This document shows positions 28,580 through 36,348 of a stretch of DNA of 49,322 nucleotides, piece by piece. The position numbers were made by a program, and so were the translations under genes. The DNA comes from an uncultured Aureispira sp. Its GTDB lineage: Bacteria > Bacteroidota > Bacteroidia > Chitinophagales > Saprospiraceae. The notes under the pieces are model-generated. The model saw nothing but the letters and a program-made list of their open reading frames with translations. It was not told the origin of the DNA and ran no database searches. How positions within the stretch are numbered: position 1 is the first letter of the stretch; every line of letters begins with the position of its first letter. The stretch spans positions 1 to 49,322 of the forward strand of contig CAJQOX010000025.1 of the NCBI GenBank assembly GCA_905480075.1, read 5' to 3'.

Positions 28580-29923
28580 ATGAAAAAACCAAAAATTGTA
28601 TCCGGGTTTTCTAAGTTGTCTAAACGTGGTAAAATGCGTTGGCTTGTTGAAAATTTCTTTTCTAATCCGGAAGAAGTAGCAAGGGAACTTAAAAGTTTTT
28701 GGTATGGAGATCCTCAGAAGCAAAAGATTTTTGACGAATTCAGCGAAAATACTGTTTCTAACTTTTACCTGCCATACGGGGTTTTGCCTAATCTGGAAAT
28801 TAATGGCAAAATGTATTGTGTTCCTATGGTAATTGAAGAGTCATCTGTTGTAGCTGCTGCTTCAAGTGCCGCTAAATTCTGGCTTGGTAAAGGTGGATTT
28901 AATGCCAAAATTATCAACAATACCAAAATTGGTCAGATTCATTTTGAATGGAAAGGTGATTTTAATAAGTTGTTCGATATTTTTCCTGAAATAAAAAAAT
29001 GTATTATTCAGGAAACCGAGCATATTACACATAACATGCGCAAAAGGGGCGGGGGGATTTCCGATATCGAACTGCTCGATATGTCTCATCTTGAAAAGGA
29101 TTATTATCAGATTAAATTTTCTTTTAATACCTGTGATTCCATGGGGGCGAATTTTATTAATTCCGTCCTGGAAGAAGCGTCAAAGTCTCTGACTTCATTC
29201 ATAAAAAGTCAGGAATATTTTTCTGAAAATGAAAGAAAGGTGACCATCATTATGGCTATCTTGTCTAATTATACTCCTGATTGCCTGGTCAGGACATGGG
29301 TGGAATGCCCAATTGAGGATTTAGGTGTTTTTGGTAACGGAAGCATGAATGCCCATGATTTTGCTGCTAAGTTTGTCAAAGCAATTAATATTGCTCATGT
29401 TGATACCCACAGGGCTACCACGCATAACAAAGGAATTTTTAATGGCATTGATGCAGTTGCCCTCGCTACGGGCAATGATTTCAGAGCCATAGAATCCTGT
29501 GGGCATACATACGCTGCCCGGGATGGTAAATACAGAAGCTTGTCTTATGCTGAAATAAAAGATGGGGTATTTCGTTTTTGGCTAGATATCCCACTATCTG
29601 TTGGGACAGTAGGTGGACTGACGTCTTTACATCCTCTGGCAAGAAGGTCTTTGGAGATGTTGGGAAAACCTTCTGCGGATGAACTGATGATGATCATTGC
29701 TGCTACAGGCCTCGCTCAAAATTTTGCTGCGGTCCGTTCTTTGGTTACTACCGGTATTCAGCAAGGACACATGAAAATGCATCTGATGAATATCCTTAAT
29801 CACCTTGAAGCTACAGAAAAAGAAGCCATTCTTGTTTTGTCTCATTTTAAAGATAAATTAGTTTCCTTTACGGCAGTCAGAGACTTTCTTACTGTTTTAA
29901 GGTCTAAAAAATTGCCTGCCTGA
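28580..29923 (+). CDS. mvaA: Class II (bacterial-type) hydroxymethylglutaryl-CoA reductase
   Basis: 447 residues, near the usual length for the class. Catalytic and binding motifs are visible: IEESSVVAAASSAAKFW (Glu 86/87), DSMGANFIN (HMG-CoA site), THNKGIFNGIDAVALATGND with catalytic K284, SCGHTYAARDG, GTVGGLTSLHP, AATGLAQNFAAVRSL and the catalytic His in QQGHMKMH (H397). The enzyme converts HMG-CoA and NAD(P)H to mevalonate, or the reverse. Together with the adjacent type 2 IPP isomerase it points to biosynthetic use of the mevalonate pathway, known in several Bacteroidota. The start at 28580 follows an AT-rich leader without a strong ribosome-binding site. Confidence 0.93.
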   Translation: MKKPKIVSGFSKLSKRGKMRWLVENFFSNPEEVARELKSFWYGDPQKQKIFDEFSENTVSNFYLPYGVLPNLEINGKMYCVPMVIEESSVVAAASSAAKFWLGKGGFNAKIINNTKIGQIHFEWKGDFNKLFDIFPEIKKCIIQETEHITHNMRKRGGGISDIELLDMSHLEKDYYQIKFSFNTCDSMGANFINSVLEEASKSLTSFIKSQEYFSENERKVTIIMAILSNYTPDCLVRTWVECPIEDLGVFGNGSMNAHDFAAKFVKAINIAHVDTHRATTHNKGIFNGIDAVALATGNDFRAIESCGHTYAARDGKYRSLSYAEIKDGVFRFWLDIPLSVGTVGGLTSLHPLARRSLEMLGKPSADELMMIIAATGLAQNFAAVRSLVTTGIQQGHMKMHLMNILNHLEATEKEAILVLSHFKDKLVSFTAVRDFLTVLRSKKLPA

Positions 29924-30011
29924 ATGGAAGTTGTTTTATTTTTTCTCACCTTCTTTTATCAGGTTTCTTCCTGATCTCGGATTTATAATCTGAAAATTTC
30001 TTCCTGCTACT

Positions 30012-30042
30012 TTTGACTTTCTGCCTAATTAGACTATATTTG
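30012..30042 (+). promoter_or_regulatory. Bacteroidota-type promoter upstream of the DivIC-like gene
   Basis: TTTG (30012-30015), a 19-base spacer and TATATTTG (30035-30042) match the -33/-7 consensus TTTG-N19-TAnnTTTG well. Transcription would begin near 30047, giving a leader of about 46 bases to the ATG at 30093. Confidence 0.65.
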
Positions 30043-30092
30043 GCTATATATGTTATTTTTTTAACCAGAAACCCTAAAAAATAATTTCCTCT

Positions 30093-30410
30093 ATGGCTAA
30101 GAAACCTACAAAATGGTCCTTGCTTCTTGAAGATCTACCACACCCTTTCAGGAATAAATTTGTTGTGGTTACTGCTGTTTTTGTTCTTTGGATGTGCTTT
30201 TTTGATAGAAACAGTATACCCGATCAATATAGATTGCAGGCAACATTTCAGGAACTTCAAGAAAAAAAAGATTACTTTCTTAATGAAATTAATCAGACTG
30301 AAAAGGACGATCTGGAGTTGTTTACAAATGATAATACCCGTGAGAAATTTGTACGGGAACATTATTATATGAAAAAAGCAAACGAAGAAGTTTTTGTGAT
30401 TGAAGAATAA
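30093..30410 (+). CDS. DivIC/FtsB-family septum formation initiator
   Basis: 105 residues. A short basic cytoplasmic tail (MAKKPTKWSLLLEDLPHP) leads into one TM helix (about 24-38, FVVVTAVFVLWMCFF). After it come DRNSIPDQY, a coiled coil (ATFQELQEKKDYFLNEINQTEKD) and the family end REKFVREHYYMKKANEEVFVIEE. Such bitopic proteins scaffold the divisome with FtsL and FtsQ. In Bacteroidota the gene often lies near central metabolism genes, as here, 84 bases before sucD. It has its own promoter-like sequence upstream. Confidence 0.87.
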   Translation: MAKKPTKWSLLLEDLPHPFRNKFVVVTAVFVLWMCFFDRNSIPDQYRLQATFQELQEKKDYFLNEINQTEKDDLELFTNDNTREKFVREHYYMKKANEEVFVIEE

Positions 30411-30494
30411 TTCTTTTTCTTCTTTCTTTTTTTTGCCCTCCTCTTTGATTTTAATGTTTATTAATCGAATTTATAACCACATAAAAATATAAAA

Positions 30495-31376
30495 ATGTCT
30501 GTTTTAGTTAACAAGGATTCTAAAATAATTGTTCAGGGTTTTACTGGTAAAGAAGGTACCTTTCACGCAAGTCAGATGATAGAGTACGGTACTAATATCG
30601 TCGGTGGTGTTACTCCTGGAAAAGGAGGGCAAATGCACCTGGACCGTCCGGTTTTTGGTACTGTCGCAGATGCTGTTGAAAAAGTAGGCGCTGATACTAC
30701 AATTATTTTTGTGCCTCCCCGCTTTGCTGCTGATGCTGTTTTAGAAGCTGCTGATGCAGGAATCAAAGTTATTATCTGTATAACCGAAGGTATCCCTGTT
30801 CAGGATATGGTGAAAGTGAAGGCATTTATTGAGGATAAGGATTGCAGACTCGTCGGACCTAATTGCCCGGGCGTTATTTCTGCCGGCGAAGCCAAGGTAG
30901 GTATTATGCCTGGTTTTGTTTTCAAAAAAGGAAAAATTGGTATCGTTTCCAAATCCGGTACACTCACTTATGAAGCTGCTGATCAGATTGTAAAGGCAGG
31001 TCTGGGGGTTACAACAGCTATTGGTATCGGTGGTGATCCGATCATTGGAACTACCACAAAAGAAGCTGTGCAAATGCTGATGGCTGACCCTGAGACTGAA
31101 GGGATTGTTATGATTGGTGAAATCGGAGGAAACCTGGAAGCTGATGCTGCTCGTTGGATTAAAGTTCACGGAACTAAGCCTGTTGTTGGTTTTATTGCAG
31201 GAGTAACTGCTCCTAAAGGTCGTACGATGGGACACGCAGGTGCAATCGTTGGAGGGCATGATGATACAGCAGAAGCTAAAAAACAGATTCTCGCAGATTG
31301 TGGAGTTCATGTTGTTGATTCTCCCGCTGATATAGGTTCCACTATGGTGAAGGCTATGAAAATGGAGAATGCTTAA
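30495..31376 (+). CDS. sucD: Succinyl-CoA synthetase (ADP-forming) alpha subunit
   Basis: 293 residues, full length. The N-terminal CoA-binding Rossmann fold begins [16 protein letters not shown], then GGVTPGKGG and [14 protein letters not shown]. The C-terminal ligase domain carries the phosphorylated histidine H247 in GHAGAIVGG and the loop GPNCPGVI earlier. It makes succinate and ATP from succinyl-CoA in the TCA cycle, with the beta subunit SucC encoded elsewhere. Two intrinsic terminators follow directly. The start at 30495 ([18 protein letters not shown]) matches the family. Confidence 0.96.
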   Translation: MSVLVNKDSKIIVQGFTGKEGTFHASQMIEYGTNIVGGVTPGKGGQMHLDRPVFGTVADAVEKVGADTTIIFVPPRFAADAVLEAADAGIKVIICITEGIPVQDMVKVKAFIEDKDCRLVGPNCPGVISAGEAKVGIMPGFVFKKGKIGIVSKSGTLTYEAADQIVKAGLGVTTAIGIGGDPIIGTTTKEAVQMLMADPETEGIVMIGEIGGNLEADAARWIKVHGTKPVVGFIAGVTAPKGRTMGHAGAIVGGHDDTAEAKKQILADCGVHVVDSPADIGSTMVKAMKMENA

Positions 31377-31410
31377 AAAATAATTAATCTTCTTTTTCTC
31401 AAAATATCTG

Positions 31411-31441
31411 GCCGCTTCTCTTTTTGAAGCGGCTTTTTTTT
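31411..31441 (+). terminator. Intrinsic terminator after sucD
   Basis: A perfect 8-bp stem GCCGCTTC/GAAGCGGC with a 7-nt loop is followed by eight T. It lies 34 bases past the sucD stop. Confidence 0.92.
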
Positions 31442-31478
31442 GTAAACTTTTTCTTTGAGTTAATTGCAGAACGAAAAG

Positions 31479-31510
31479 GCTACTTTGATTTAATCAAAGT
31501 AGCTTTTTTT
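31479..31510. terminator. Second intrinsic terminator, possibly bidirectional
   Basis: An 11-bp perfect stem GCTACTTTGAT/ATCAAAGTAGC with loop TTA is followed by seven T on the plus strand. On the minus strand it follows the anti-sigma gene end (31606) but has only a short T run (CTTTT), so it may serve both directions unequally. Confidence 0.85.
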
Positions 31511-31605
31511 AATTATTATTTTATTGTAAAGGATGTACTGCAATTATTTTTATCCTGTAGATAGATTCAGATAGTTTACTATAGTTATAATTGCAGATTA
31601 TGGTC

Positions 31606-31845
31606 TTATTGTGAGGTGTTAATCTTAGATTTGATGCTGTTCAGAAGTGCCGGAGAAACACTGCGTCTGCTGACTTTTTTTCGGAGGAACTCCCGAAATG
31701 ATTTTTCTTTTTGAAGTTTGGCTAATTGTTCGGGTGAGTTTTTTATGTCGGTCAAAAATTCACGGGATTCTTCATTTGAGAGTGCGCCATCAAGATACAT
31801 TACTAATCTTCTTTGGAACTCTCCCTGATTACCATCTGATTTCAT
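31606..31845 (-). CDS. Small anti-sigma-factor-like protein lacking the zinc motif
   Basis: 79 residues. It has the shape of the N-terminal anti-sigma domain (helix LVMYLDGALSNEESREFL, then ...SPEQLAKLQKEKSFREFLRKKV and a final helix SPALLNSIKSKI) that follows many ECF sigma genes. It contains no Cys or His at all, so the HxxxCxxC zinc site of ZAS-type anti-sigma factors is missing. It has no membrane segment either, so it would be soluble. It sits 129 bases downstream of, and on the same strand as, the ECF sigma gene. This is why I call it anti-sigma-like; regulation of that sigma factor is inferred, not shown. Confidence 0.7.
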   Translation of the reverse strand: MKSDGNQGEFQRRLVMYLDGALSNEESREFLTDIKNSPEQLAKLQKEKSFREFLRKKVSRRSVSPALLNSIKSKINTSQ

Positions 31846-31974
31846 AATCTTTAAGTTTTATAAATAGAACTAAATTGTTTTGATACAGCCACCCTTTGCA
31901 TGACTGTTTTGTATTTATATTGTCAGACAAAACTATTATTGTGCCAACAAGATTTTTTGGTTTAAAATTAAATT

Positions 31975-32604
31975 CTACTTCTTGCCACGCTTGTCTTTAT
32001 ACCCCATTGATTTAGCATATTCGCTCAACCGTTCTTTAAGCATGTTTCTTGCGCGGTGCAATCGGGAACGTACCGTACCTATAGGGATATCAATTATCTT
32101 TGATATTTCTTCATAGGTGAAACCTTCTATATCACACAAAAGAATGACTGTTCGGAAGTCAATAGGCAATGCATTGATTGCATTTGTGACTTCATCACCC
32201 ATCATTCCCTGAAAAATTTCCTCCCTCAGATCAAAGAAATCTACATAACTTGCATCCTCGCTGTCATGATAAGTTGCAATTTCTTCGTAATCTACCTGTT
32301 TAGGCCTTTTACTTTTTTTCCTGTATTGGTTTATAAAAGCATTCTTTAGAATTTTAAACAACCATGCCTTTGCATTAGTTCCCTGAATATACTTATCTAT
32401 AAACCTGAATGCCTTTAAATAAGTTTCCTGAACCAGGTCATTTGCGTCATCTTCGTTATAACAAAGGTGAAATGCAAAGTTGTATAATGCATCGATCTGT
32501 GGGAGTAATTCATCGTTAAACACTGCCAGTTGCTCGGGTGTAGCTGTTGGTGCCTCTTCTTTTTCCTGAATTTCTTCTTTTTTATATTCGTTATCCTTTT
32601 CCAC
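31975..32604 (-). CDS. ECF-type RNA polymerase sigma factor
   Basis: 209 residues. Region 2 is plain (LPQIDALYNFAFHLCYNEDDANDLVQETYLKAFRFIDKY, broken here only for length, then GTNAKAWLFKILKNAFINQYRK). Region 4 carries the helix-turn-helix FTYEEISKIIDIPIGTVRSRLHRARNML. The first ~28 residues (MEKDNEYKKEEIQEKEEAPT) are a charged extension beyond the usual ECF start. A linker of about 40 residues with an acidic patch (YHDSEDASYVDFFDLREE) joins the two regions. Stimulus and regulon cannot be read from the sequence. The adjacent small gene may be its anti-sigma partner. Confidence 0.93.
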   Translation of the reverse strand: MEKDNEYKKEEIQEKEEAPTATPEQLAVFNDELLPQIDALYNFAFHLCYNEDDANDLVQETYLKAFRFIDKYIQGTNAKAWLFKILKNAFINQYRKKSKRPKQVDYEEIATYHDSEDASYVDFFDLREEIFQGMMGDEVTNAINALPIDFRTVILLCDIEGFTYEEISKIIDIPIGTVRSRLHRARNMLKERLSEYAKSMGYKDKRGKK

Positions 32605-32748
32605 TTTTTGTCTTATTATATAGTGTGAAATAATTTATTAACTGAGGGTTTATGACTTTTTTGTGACATTTTTTCAGCTCAGAAGTTGACCTGTTTAAGG
32701 GTTTTGAGTCTTATTTTCTATCTGAAGCCCCCAAAATACAGTTTTTTT

Positions 32749-32769
32749 TTCAAAAAGCTGCTTTTTGAA
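32749..32769. terminator. 9-bp perfect hairpin after lutB
   Basis: TTCAAAAAG/CTTTTTGAA with loop CTG lies in the spacer between the lutB stop (32829, minus) and the sigma start (32604). On the minus strand it is followed by A rather than T, so it is not a textbook terminator; it may mark the transcript 3' end or be chance. Confidence 0.35.
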
Positions 32770-32828
32770 TAGCTTTTCAAATTTCCTGTATTGGTATTTT
32801 AATTTTTATGCGATGGCTGATTTTCAGC

Positions 32829-34208
32829 TTATACCTTTCCTTTTTTCCAAAGCTGATTGAAACTCTTACCAGGGAATTTAGGGAAAATACGACGTTCTCC
32901 CCATGCTTTTGTCAAAAATAATTTTGCTAATATATTTTTGCTGAATGATGGCACATTCATAAGTTTTCGGTTAAGCATTGCTTTTTTCCAGCTGCTCCAA
33001 ATCAACTTCTCTGTACCGGACCTGAGATTTTCAGATTCTTCGTAAATTCTGTTGTTTAGTAATAACTGATGAAGATTAATGTTAACCGGACAATTTTCAC
33101 TACAACTACCGCACAATGTTGATGCATGGCTTAAATGTGAAAAGTCTTCAAATTTACCCAAATGTAAATGTGGACTGACAATCGAGCCAATAGGACCACT
33201 GTAGGGGCTGTCGTAACTATGACCTCCGATGTTCTGATAAACCGGACAATTGTTGAGGCAGGAACCACATCGGATACAATAAAGGGACTCCCTCATGTGT
33301 TCATCGGCAAGTAAGTCACTTCTTCCGTTATCAAGCAGAATTACATACATGTCTTCAGGCCCGTCGGTTTCTCCTGCCTGCCTCGGGCCACTCAGAATGG
33401 TATTGTATACTGTAAGCCGTTGACCTGTGCCGTAGGTAGACAATAAGGGCAGAAAAATAGAAAGATGTTCTATAGATGGGATCATTTTTTCTATTCCTAC
33501 TATTGCTATATGGGTTTTAGGCAGTGTTGTTGTCAATCTGGCATTTCCTTCGTTTTCTACCAAAACCACAGACCCGCTGTCGGCCAATAGAAAATTTCCG
33601 CCGGTTATGCCAATATCCGCTTCCGTAAACCGACCCCGCAGGACTTTTCGTACGTAGGCCGTCAACTCTTCAGCTGTGGCATCAGATGAAGTGCCGAATT
33701 CCTTGTGGAATAATTCCGCAATGTCTTCTTTTGATAAATGCATCGCAGGGGTTACTATATGATAAGGGGGCTCTCCTTTTACCTGAACAATAAATTCACC
33801 AAGGTCAGTTTCAAGCACTTCCACACCCTGATTTTTAAGAAATGGATTCAATTTTATTTCTTCCGTTATCATGGATTTCGACTTGACAATAAGCTTTGCC
33901 TTTTTAGCATTGATTATTTTGTCAATCTCCATCAATGCATCTTCACTGCTTTCTGCCCATATTACCTTGCCGCCCCGGGAAGTAAAATGTTTCTCGAATT
34001 CTTCCAGTAAATAAGGAAGGTTTTGCATCGTGTAGGCTTTGATGTTGTTTGCAACTTTTCTGGCTTTTTCAAGATCTTCAAATTGTTTTTTACCCTCCTT
34101 AACCTTTACATGGTATTTACCCATGTTGAAATTTATTCTCTTTCTGTGTTCTGCAGAAAAGGCTTTTTCTTCTGATTTTTCCAGAAATGTTTTCAAAGGC
34201 TTCTTCAT
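32829..34208 (-). CDS. lutB: LutB-type iron-sulfur protein (L-lactate utilisation)
   Basis: 459 residues. An N-terminal LUD domain (about 50-290; AESSEDALMEIDKII, KSKSMITEEIKLNPFL, GITGGNFLLADSGSVVLVENEG) is followed by a ferredoxin-type domain. Its first Cys set is C311-IRC314-GSC317-LNNC321-P and the second is C366-GSC369-SENC373-P, as usual for LutB/LldF. LutABC oxidises L-lactate to pyruvate using two iron-sulfur proteins and LutC. Only lutB is in the window; its neighbours are an unrelated sigma factor and a peptidase, so lutA and lutC would have to be elsewhere. Length and start (MKKPLKTFLEKSEEKAF) match the family. Confidence 0.93.
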   Translation of the reverse strand: MKKPLKTFLEKSEEKAFSAEHRKRINFNMGKYHVKVKEGKKQFEDLEKARKVANNIKAYTMQNLPYLLEEFEKHFTSRGGKVIWAESSEDALMEIDKIINAKKAKLIVKSKSMITEEIKLNPFLKNQGVEVLETDLGEFIVQVKGEPPYHIVTPAMHLSKEDIAELFHKEFGTSSDATAEELTAYVRKVLRGRFTEADIGITGGNFLLADSGSVVLVENEGNARLTTTLPKTHIAIVGIEKMIPSIEHLSIFLPLLSTYGTGQRLTVYNTILSGPRQAGETDGPEDMYVILLDNGRSDLLADEHMRESLYCIRCGSCLNNCPVYQNIGGHSYDSPYSGPIGSIVSPHLHLGKFEDFSHLSHASTLCGSCSENCPVNINLHQLLLNNRIYEESENLRSGTEKLIWSSWKKAMLNRKLMNVPSFSKNILAKLFLTKAWGERRIFPKFPGKSFNQLWKKGKV

Positions 34209-34365
34209 TTTGGCTTTTTGTAAATTTGTTGCTTATGTTGTGATATTTGCTTTTGCCTGAATAAAGTTATCAATTTTTTGATTACTTTTGCCTTTCTTTT
34301 GATATTTGATGGGCTGATTTTTTATTCTACTTCCTTATCATAAAGTGATTTTTGACTAATTATCT

Positions 34366-35613
34366 ATGGTGAATTTTAATAAATTTGAACTTCAGAACGG
34401 TTTGAGGTTGTTGGTGCATCAAGACCCGGCAACGCCTCTTGTATCTGTCTGCATGACTTATAATGTAGGAACTAAGGATGAAGAGGAAGGGAAAACCGGC
34501 TTCGCACATCTTTTTGAGCACCTCATGTTCGGAGGGTCGCGAAATGCACCGAATTTTGATAATTATATTCAACAAGCAGGTGGTGAAAATAATGCTTTTA
34601 CCAATCAGGACATGACGGTGTTTTACGAATATATGCCCTGTGAAAATATTGAAGTAGCCTTGTGGCTCGAAGCGGACAGAATGCTTCAGCTGAACCTGAA
34701 TGAAAATAATCTTGATAAAGAACGCAAGGTGGTGGTTGAAGAGTTTAAGGAAAGTTGCCTTAATGAACCCTACGGGGATATTTGGCACCTTATTGGCCCC
34801 CTTGCCTATAAAAAACATCCTTATAGAGTGCCTACTATCGGTGAGGTGCCCGAACATATCGAAAACGCAAAACTCGAGGATGTAAAATCATTTTTTAATC
34901 GCTTTTATTGTCCGGATAATGCCGTGCTGAGTGTATCGGGAAATGTAAATCCTTCTGAGGTCTTTAGCCTTACTCAAAAATGGTTTGGTGATATTGATAA
35001 AGGAAATGTGGGAAAAATAGTTTTGCCGCAGGAACCTCTTCAAACTCAAAAACGAGAAGTTTCTGTTGAGGCAAATGTCCCTTTGAATGCTATATATATG
35101 GTTTTTCACAGTGCAGAACGGAAAAGTAATAATTATTATTATGATGATTTTATCACCGATGTTCTCGCCGAAGGAGAGGCTTCACAATTATATCAAAACC
35201 TGGTCAAGAAACAAGAACTCTTTTCTTTTGTTGATGCCTATATAACAGCTTCTCTTGATAAAGGTCTTATTATTATTGAAGGCAAACTTTCTGAAAATGT
35301 AAGTTATGAAACGGCCGAGAAGGCTATATGGAAAGAACTCCATTTCTTGAAAAATAATTTATTGTCTGCTACAGATGTTGAAAAATTTCAGAATCGCATT
35401 GAACACAATATCGAGTTCAGTGAAATGAATAACCTCCACAAGGCTATCAATTTAGGTTATTACGAGTTGCTTGGTGATGCTAATATGATCAATCTGGAAA
35501 AAGAAAAATACCATGCAATAACTGCTGAGGATATTCAGAAACGTTGTTGTGAATTATTCATAGAACAATCTGCTTCAGTTGTGTATTATAAGGCTAAAGA
35601 AACGGAGTCATAA
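34366..35613 (+). CDS. M16-family zinc metallopeptidase
   Basis: 415 residues, single-module size. The inverted zinc motif H48-LFE51-H52 lies in GFAHLFEHLMFGGS, and the downstream zinc ligand helix is KERKVVVEEFKESCLNEPYG. The typical NGLRLLVHQDPATPLVSV start, GENNAFTNQDMTVFYE and WLEADRM segments are all there, so it should be active. There is no signal peptide; M16 proteins of this form are often encoded as pairs with a catalytically dead partner, which is not seen here. Substrate unknown. It is divergent from lutB. Confidence 0.92.
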   Translation: MVNFNKFELQNGLRLLVHQDPATPLVSVCMTYNVGTKDEEEGKTGFAHLFEHLMFGGSRNAPNFDNYIQQAGGENNAFTNQDMTVFYEYMPCENIEVALWLEADRMLQLNLNENNLDKERKVVVEEFKESCLNEPYGDIWHLIGPLAYKKHPYRVPTIGEVPEHIENAKLEDVKSFFNRFYCPDNAVLSVSGNVNPSEVFSLTQKWFGDIDKGNVGKIVLPQEPLQTQKREVSVEANVPLNAIYMVFHSAERKSNNYYYDDFITDVLAEGEASQLYQNLVKKQELFSFVDAYITASLDKGLIIIEGKLSENVSYETAEKAIWKELHFLKNNLLSATDVEKFQNRIEHNIEFSEMNNLHKAINLGYYELLGDANMINLEKEKYHAITAEDIQKRCCELFIEQSASVVYYKAKETES

Positions 35614-35689
35614 TAGGCTTCAGTCTGGATTTATATCTAATCTCTAAACCTTTTGATGTCTATTGGGTCTAAGAGTCAATTAAATGTCG

Positions 35690-35697
35690 TACCTTTG
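35690..35697 (+). promoter_or_regulatory. Candidate -7 promoter element for tatA
   Basis: TACCTTTG fits TAnnTTTG and lies 51 bases before the tatA ATG. The nearest TTG (35663-35665) is 24 bases upstream, somewhat far for a -33 element. Confidence 0.4.
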
Positions 35698-35748
35698 TAC
35701 TAACTAATCTAGTTCGTACATTGAAAATTAATTATTAAATTATATATT

Positions 35749-35979
35749 ATGAATGCTTTACTTTTGTTTAATTTTTTAGGACCGGAAATGATTCTGATCT
35801 TTTTTGTTATCCTTTTACTTTTCGGTGGCAAGAAAATTCCTGAATTGATGAGAGGGATGGGTAAAGGTGTGCGTGAATTTAATGATGCACGTGATTCGGT
35901 TGCTAAGGAATTCAAAGAGGGAATGAAGGAGGGGGATAAGGAGAAAATTAAAATTGAAAACGAAACTAAATCTTCCTAG
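35749..35979 (+). CDS. tatA: Twin-arginine translocase TatA/TatE subunit
   Basis: 76 residues. One TM helix (PEMILIFFVILLLFG) runs directly into the hallmark hinge FGGKKIPELMRG, then the amphipathic helix MGKGVREFNDARD and a charged tail. TatA multimerises to form the pore for folded Tat substrates across the inner membrane. The N-terminus is longer than in E. coli TatA by a few residues (MNALLLFNFLG). No tatC is next to it. A strong terminator follows at 36046. Confidence 0.93.
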   Translation: MNALLLFNFLGPEMILIFFVILLLFGGKKIPELMRGMGKGVREFNDARDSVAKEFKEGMKEGDKEKIKIENETKSS

Positions 35980-36045
35980 TTTTAATTTAATTTGTCTCTT
36001 TTGACTTTTTACTAAGTTAATCACTTTAGATCAATTTTTGTTGTC

Positions 36046-36106
36046 AAAACAAGAACGAATAACAATGCAAAATGTTTTTGCTCTGCTATTCGTTCTTGTT
36101 TTTTTT
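36046..36106 (+). terminator. Strong intrinsic terminator after tatA
   Basis: A 16-bp perfect stem (AAAACAAGAACGAATA with TATTCGTTCTTGTTTT) carries a 25-nt loop that can itself pair weakly, and the T run continues to 36106. It ends the tatA transcript 67 bases after the stop. Confidence 0.9.
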
Positions 36107-36282
36107 GGAAAAAAGCAATATTTTTAGTACTTTGATAGTAGTTTATAGTCCTAACTCGAATTAATAAATAAAAAATATAAGTTAATTAATTGGTAGTTAC
36201 ACAAATATGATGTCGGCCCTCTGTAGCCTATTACACCACAATAAATAATAAACGCAGTACTTTTTAAACCTCATTTTTGGCA

Positions 36283-36316
36283 ATTGTTAATGGTATTTGT
36301 TTATTCCATTAACAAT
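36283..36316. promoter_or_regulatory. 11-bp perfect inverted repeat before the transglycosylase gene
   Basis: ATTGTTAATGG and CCATTAACAAT pair exactly around a 12-nt loop, ending 32 bases before the ATG at 36349. It could be a dimeric-repressor operator or a leader hairpin; no T run follows. Confidence 0.45.
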
Positions 36317-36348
36317 ATTAGAATGCTTTTACTGCTAATTATAATCCA

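Larger units (their letters stand above)
35980..36348. other. Gene-free spacer (369 bases)
   Basis: Apart from the terminator at 36046-36106 and the inverted repeat at 36283-36316, both listed separately, this AT-rich spacer shows no ORF or clear promoter. It presumably holds the transcript start of the transglycosylase gene. Confidence 0.6.

Noticed and set aside
30741..31310. 189-codon minus-strand ORF opposite sucD
   Set aside because: Shadow of the conserved sucD frame; its translation is Ser/Asn/Cys-rich with no domain.
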